From an uncultured Porphyromonadaceae bacterium (GTDB taxonomy: Bacteria > Bacteroidota > Bacteroidia > Bacteroidales > Muribaculaceae), in contig CAMTMX010000004.1 in the NCBI GenBank assembly GCA_947073495.1, forward strand, positions 1-64,000: a stretch of 64,000 nt of DNA. The letters are read 5' to 3'. The stretch's first letter is position 1, and each line of letters starts with the position of its first letter. The notes beneath the pieces were generated by a model. It was not told where the DNA came from, did no database searches, and saw nothing but the letters and a program-made list of their open reading frames with translations. Shown piece after piece: positions 60,754 through 64,000 of the stretch. The translations under genes were made by a program, and so were the position numbers.

Positions 60754-61947
60754 TTATTTTTTGTAGTTTCTGACAATCACATTGTAACGGTCTACCACTT
60801 CCCCGACAACATCCTCCCAACTTCTTACAAGGGAATTACGGGCTCCGTTGGCGACTTCTCGAAGAAGCTTCCTGTCTTTTGCAATCATCTCAACCTCTTT
60901 CGCAAAGACAACAGAATCCTGAAGAGTCAAAAATCCGTTGACCTTATCAACCACCACTTCAGATGCCGTTGAACCTTCAAGAAGAACGGAAGGGGTGCCC
61001 ATTGCAGCAGCCTCTCTCACGACAAGAGGAGCGTTATCATAAAAAGAGGGGAAAAGAAACAGATCGCTTGCCGCATAAAAATCGCTCAACTTTTCACGAT
61101 CTTTAATCACTCCGTGCAAAGTGACATATTTTTCAATTCCTAACTTACTGATCATTGACTTCATCTCATCAATTGCATATCCGGTTCCGATAAAATTGAG
61201 ATGAAAGTCGATCTTCCTTTTTAATAATGCTGCCGCTTCGAGAATTGTTCTTATCCCCTTCTCCCAGATGTGCTGACCTACAAAAAGAAGTTCCAATGTG
61301 TCAGGGTTCACCCCTAACCTCTTTTTAGCATCCGTTTTATAATCTTGTAGAGATCCTGTTATATTCGAAGCAAAGTCATTGCCATTCTCAACAACTGTCA
61401 GCTTTCCCTTATATCCATATTCCCTTACCGTCTCTTCAACCTGGGCCTGAGGAATCCACACCTCGTCGCACGCGTTAAAAAAGTTGAGAATTCTCTTCAT
61501 GATAATTGACACACACCACGGCGCATGCTGAAACGAATGTTCAAGATCAGCACGGTATTTTGAATGGAATGTGCCTATCAAGGGAACGTCCTGACGTTTC
61601 TTCACATAGACCGCAAGCCTGCCAGATGAAAACGGGCAGTGAGAGTGCAGCAATTTAAAGTTTGTATCTCTCAGGCGCTTCCATATAAAAGGATCCAGCT
61701 TGGGATAACCATATCTGTAAGGCTTGCGCGACCATATAGGAAGGGAAAAAAAGCGCATCACAGGGAAGGGATAGTCATTGTTTTCAGGATTCCATGGGGT
61801 CACGACACAAGGCTTGAACCCTTTTTTATCAAGCCAATAGACATAATTTTGCACAGCCAGGGTCACTCCGTCGAGTATTGGAGGGAAACTGTCATTAAAA
61901 ATACCATAAAGACCCTTATCTGCGGGATGTGAATAGAGATTTCTCAT
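60754..61947 (-). CDS. Family 4 glycosyltransferase
   Basis: The 397-residue cytoplasmic protein has a GT-B fold: the N-terminal glycine loop NDSFPPILDGVTLAVQNYVY, HSHCPFSSGRLAV, GTFHSKY, then VVENGNDF, LLFVGQHIWEKGIRTILEAA and the E-x7-E donor-site segment PLVVREAAAMGTPSVLLEGS. It resembles the diacylglycerol- or phosphatidylinositol-linked glucosyl/mannosyl transferases of GT4. It is the first gene of a two-gene unit with a flippase-like protein, so a membrane glycolipid is the likely product. Confidence 0.88.
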   Translation of the reverse strand: MRNLYSHPADKGLYGIFNDSFPPILDGVTLAVQNYVYWLDKKGFKPCVVTPWNPENNDYPFPVMRFFSLPIWSRKPYRYGYPKLDPFIWKRLRDTNFKLLHSHCPFSSGRLAVYVKKRQDVPLIGTFHSKYRADLEHSFQHAPWCVSIIMKRILNFFNACDEVWIPQAQVEETVREYGYKGKLTVVENGNDFASNITGSLQDYKTDAKKRLGVNPDTLELLFVGQHIWEKGIRTILEAAALLKRKIDFHLNFIGTGYAIDEMKSMISKLGIEKYVTLHGVIKDREKLSDFYAASDLFLFPSFYDNAPLVVREAAAMGTPSVLLEGSTASEVVVDKVNGFLTLQDSVVFAKEVEMIAKDRKLLREVANGARNSLVRSWEDVVGEVVDRYNVIVRNYKK

Positions 61948-61955
61948 TTTGGATG

Positions 61956-61987
61956 CAAAATTATACCTTTCTTAACTTTTATCCAAT
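61956..61987 (-). promoter_or_regulatory. Promoter of the glycosyltransferase-flippase unit
   Basis: ATTG (61987-61984), a 20-base spacer and TAATTTTG (61963-61956) lie just above the ATG at 61947. The -7 box is exact and the -33 box one base off, and the leader would be nearly absent. Confidence 0.45.
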
Positions 61988-62172
61988 ATTTATAACGCTT
62001 AATCCCCCTCTTTGAAATTAATTTTTTTTGTTTTTGCTCTTATCCTTTTTCAGCAAGAGCCATAAGGAGCAATTATTTTCTATGCAAATTGCCTATAAAA
62101 ACTATAACCGCATCACGATTGCAGTAAAAATTTCATAATTTTGCAATTCCAAATTTATTTAGATTTTAGCGT

Positions 62173-64000
62173 ATGAATTCAAAACGTTATTCATTATTTA
62201 TTATACCTCTCATAGCATTCATCTGCAATCTAACATGCCAGGCACAGAACGTTACTACTGAAAATCCTGAGGACACTATCTCTTGGAATGATCTTGACGA
62301 TTTTGTCATCACAAAAAAGAAATCAGGCAACTTCAGATTATCGGGTCCGGAAAACGCTTTTAAAATCAACCAGAACGAATTGTTTAAAGCGGCATGCTGT
62401 AATCTGGGTGAAAGCTTCACCACCAACCCATCTGTAGATGTGAATTATTCAGACCCTGCAACCGGCGCAAAACAGATAAAGCTTCTCGGTCTTTCCGGCA
62501 GCTACGTGCAACTGCTCACAGAAAACCTGCCAAACTTCAGAGGGGCAGCCCGTCCATATGCACTCAGATACGTGCCGGGACCATGGATGAAAAGCATAAG
62601 CGTCTCAAAAGGGGCAAGTTCCGTAAAAAACGGTTATGAATCAATGTCAGGACAGATTGATGTGGAATACCTTAAGCCTGATGACCCGACAGGAGTGGCT
62701 TTAAACGCATATATAGACTCAGAGCTGAAACTGGAAACGAATGTGGATGCCAATTTCCATTTGAGCCGACAGTTGAGCACTGAAGTGTTGGGACATTTCG
62801 AAGACAGATTCATGAACCACGACTCCAATAACGACGGTTTCAGTGACACTCCAGATATCCGTCAATTTAATTTCCAGAACCGTTGGAAATATTTCTCTCC
62901 GGGTTACATATTTCATGGCGGCATAGGGGCATTAAACGAGCTGAGTTCTGCCGGACAGATCTCCCATCATGGCACACATATCTCAAATCTGTATAAAATA
63001 GATCTAAAGACTCAACGCTATGAAGCATACATGAAACATGCTTTTATCCTTGACCCTGACCATAATTCAAATTTCGCCATTATGGCAAACGGAGCATACC
63101 ACGACCTCGACGCGTCATACGGATACAAAGCTTATGACGTGAAGGAATGGAATGCCTACGCCCAGGCAATGTACGAGACAGATTTCTCCGAACATCACAA
63201 CCTGTCTGCGGGAGTGTCGTATACATATGATTTTCTCGGACAACATTTGCGCAAGATTCAAGATATAAATGCCGGCTTCCAAAAAATCAATGATAAAGAA
63301 ACGACAGCCGGAGCTTACGCTCAGTATACATGGAAGCCAGCCGAAGCTTTGACAGCTATGGCAGGAATAAGAGGAGACTGGAGCTCGCTTCACGGGTGGT
63401 TTGCAACGCCAAGAGTAAACATACGCTACTCCCCTATTGAAAATCTAACCTTTCGGGCATCTGCCGGGAAAGGATACCGCACTGTGCAGCCATGGGCGGA
63501 ATATAATTACCTTATGGCAAGCAGCCGTAAGCTTGTGGTGGAAAACCTTCAGCAAGAAGCGTCCTGGAACTATGGTTTCAACGGAGAATTGAGAATACCG
63601 ATAAATCGGGAGACCATAAGGCTTAATGCGGAATATTATTACACAGATTTCCAAAGGCAGGTGGTGGTGGATTATGATTCTGACCCGCATACACTGACTA
63701 TTGCCAACCTCAACGGCAAGTCTTTCTCCCACACTTTTCAGATCGACGCCTCATACGAATCATCGTTCGGACTGAGCGTGACAGCAGCCTACAGGCTTAA
63801 CGACGTGAAGACCACTTACGGAGGCAAACTGATGGAAAAACCTCTCACATCGAGATATAAGGCACTTCTTACAGCATCTTTCTCCACTGAAATGGACATC
63901 TGGCAATTTGACGCCACTCTACAACTCAACGGAGGAGGAAGGATGCCGGCTCCTTATCTTTTGGCAAACGGCAGCTATTCCTGGGGAGAGCGCTTCAAGC
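62173..64000 (+). CDS. TonB-dependent receptor, cut by the window end
   Basis: The open frame starts at ATG 62173 and is still open at 64000 (609 codons). A signal peptide (SLFIIPLIAFICNLTCQAQ) is followed directly by a plug domain (about 40-150; FITKK-type DDFVITKKKSGNFRLSGPEN, LFKAACCNLGESFTTNPSVD, LLGLSGSYVQLLTENLPNFR, SVSKGASSVKNGYESMSGQI) and beta-barrel strands. It lacks the carboxypeptidase-like domain seen in the receptor at 52458. The GESFTTNPSVDVNYSDPATG plug type is found in receptors linked to metal or siderophore uptake, so a metal complex is a reasonable but unproven ligand. TAATTTTG at 62136-62143 is a probable -7 box. Confidence 0.88.
   Translation, partial: MNSKRYSLFIIPLIAFICNLTCQAQNVTTENPEDTISWNDLDDFVITKKKSGNFRLSGPENAFKINQNELFKAACCNLGESFTTNPSVDVNYSDPATGAKQIKLLGLSGSYVQLLTENLPNFRGAARPYALRYVPGPWMKSISVSKGASSVKNGYESMSGQIDVEYLKPDDPTGVALNAYIDSELKLETNVDANFHLSRQLSTEVLGHFEDRFMNHDSNNDGFSDTPDIRQFNFQNRWKYFSPGYIFHGGIGALNELSSAGQISHHGTHISNLYKIDLKTQRYEAYMKHAFILDPDHNSNFAIMANGAYHDLDASYGYKAYDVKEWNAYAQAMYETDFSEHHNLSAGVSYTYDFLGQHLRKIQDINAGFQKINDKETTAGAYAQYTWKPAEALTAMAGIRGDWSSLHGWFATPRVNIRYSPIENLTFRASAGKGYRTVQPWAEYNYLMASSRKLVVENLQQEASWNYGFNGELRIPINRETIRLNAEYYYTDFQRQVVVDYDSDPHTLTIANLNGKSFSHTFQIDASYESSFGLSVTAAYRLNDVKTTYGGKLMEKPLTSRYKALLTASFSTEMDIWQFDATLQLNGGGRMPAPYLLANGSYSWGERFK

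Overview
The window comes from a gut-type Bacteroidales chromosome; Muribaculaceae is my best family guess but is not proven. The evidence is the recurring Bacteroidetes promoter pattern (TTTG, a 19-20 base gap, then TAnnTTTG), the aerotolerance (Bat) operon, pyrophosphate-dependent phosphofructokinase, BACON/SusC-style outer-membrane receptors, a UpxY-type NusG protein and sparse Shine-Dalgarno sequences. No rRNA, tRNA, CRISPR array or insertion sequence was found.

Left end (1-3.7 kb): a phase-variable regulatory module. A 20-bp inverted repeat (19/20 identical) at 2911-2930 and 3134-3153 encloses 203 bp that carry a near-ideal promoter pointing left. This promoter drives a gene that fuses a degenerate tyrosine-recombinase-like region to a UpxY/NusG (NGN+KOW) region. 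An unknown second gene follows, and another promoter at 36-66 reads out of the window. The gaps between these genes are filled by two opposed arrays of 26-27 bp repeats, and both genes take their stop codon from the first unit of such an array. The arrangement resembles the start of a capsule or surface-polysaccharide locus, which would lie left of the window.

3.7-9.7 kb: a carbohydrate cluster on the + strand, with a GH3 beta-glucosidase, a GH2 gene that has lost its catalytic middle, and an exported two-domain protein joining a polysaccharide lyase to a GH88 unsaturated glucuronyl hydrolase. 9.8-20.3 kb: accessory genes, namely an FtsX/MacB-type permease, an MFS exporter, decayed HigB/HigA toxin-antitoxin genes, a large MORN-repeat lipoprotein with a toxin-like C-terminus overlapping an OmpA-domain protein, a WYL regulator and an orphan gene. 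Dispersed TTTCGC/GCGAAA palindromes mark this stretch.

20.5-35.2 kb: an exported alpha/beta hydrolase, MutS2, a double universal stress protein, a small DNA-binding protein, then the tightly packed minus-strand Bat operon (moxR, DUF58, membrane protein, batA, batB, batC, batD-like, batD, batE) with several ATGA-type overlaps. 35.4-48.6 kb: housekeeping genes. thiL, pnp, lpxK and sppA run on the minus strand. glmM is broken by an in-frame TAA and follows a DUF4827 lipoprotein and a DHH phosphoesterase. mazG, topB, a FeoB-associated Cys-rich protein, a Sua5/YrdC gene and mdh run on the + strand.

48.6-64 kb: a lone protease-propeptide protein with a sorting domain, an apparent independent non-coding RNA gene (about 50232-50484) with its own promoter and terminator, an MFS transporter, a TonB-dependent receptor paired with a choice-of-anchor J lipoprotein, a thioredoxin lipoprotein, pfp, a flippase-like membrane protein, a GT4 glycosyltransferase and the start of a second TonB-dependent receptor cut by the window end.
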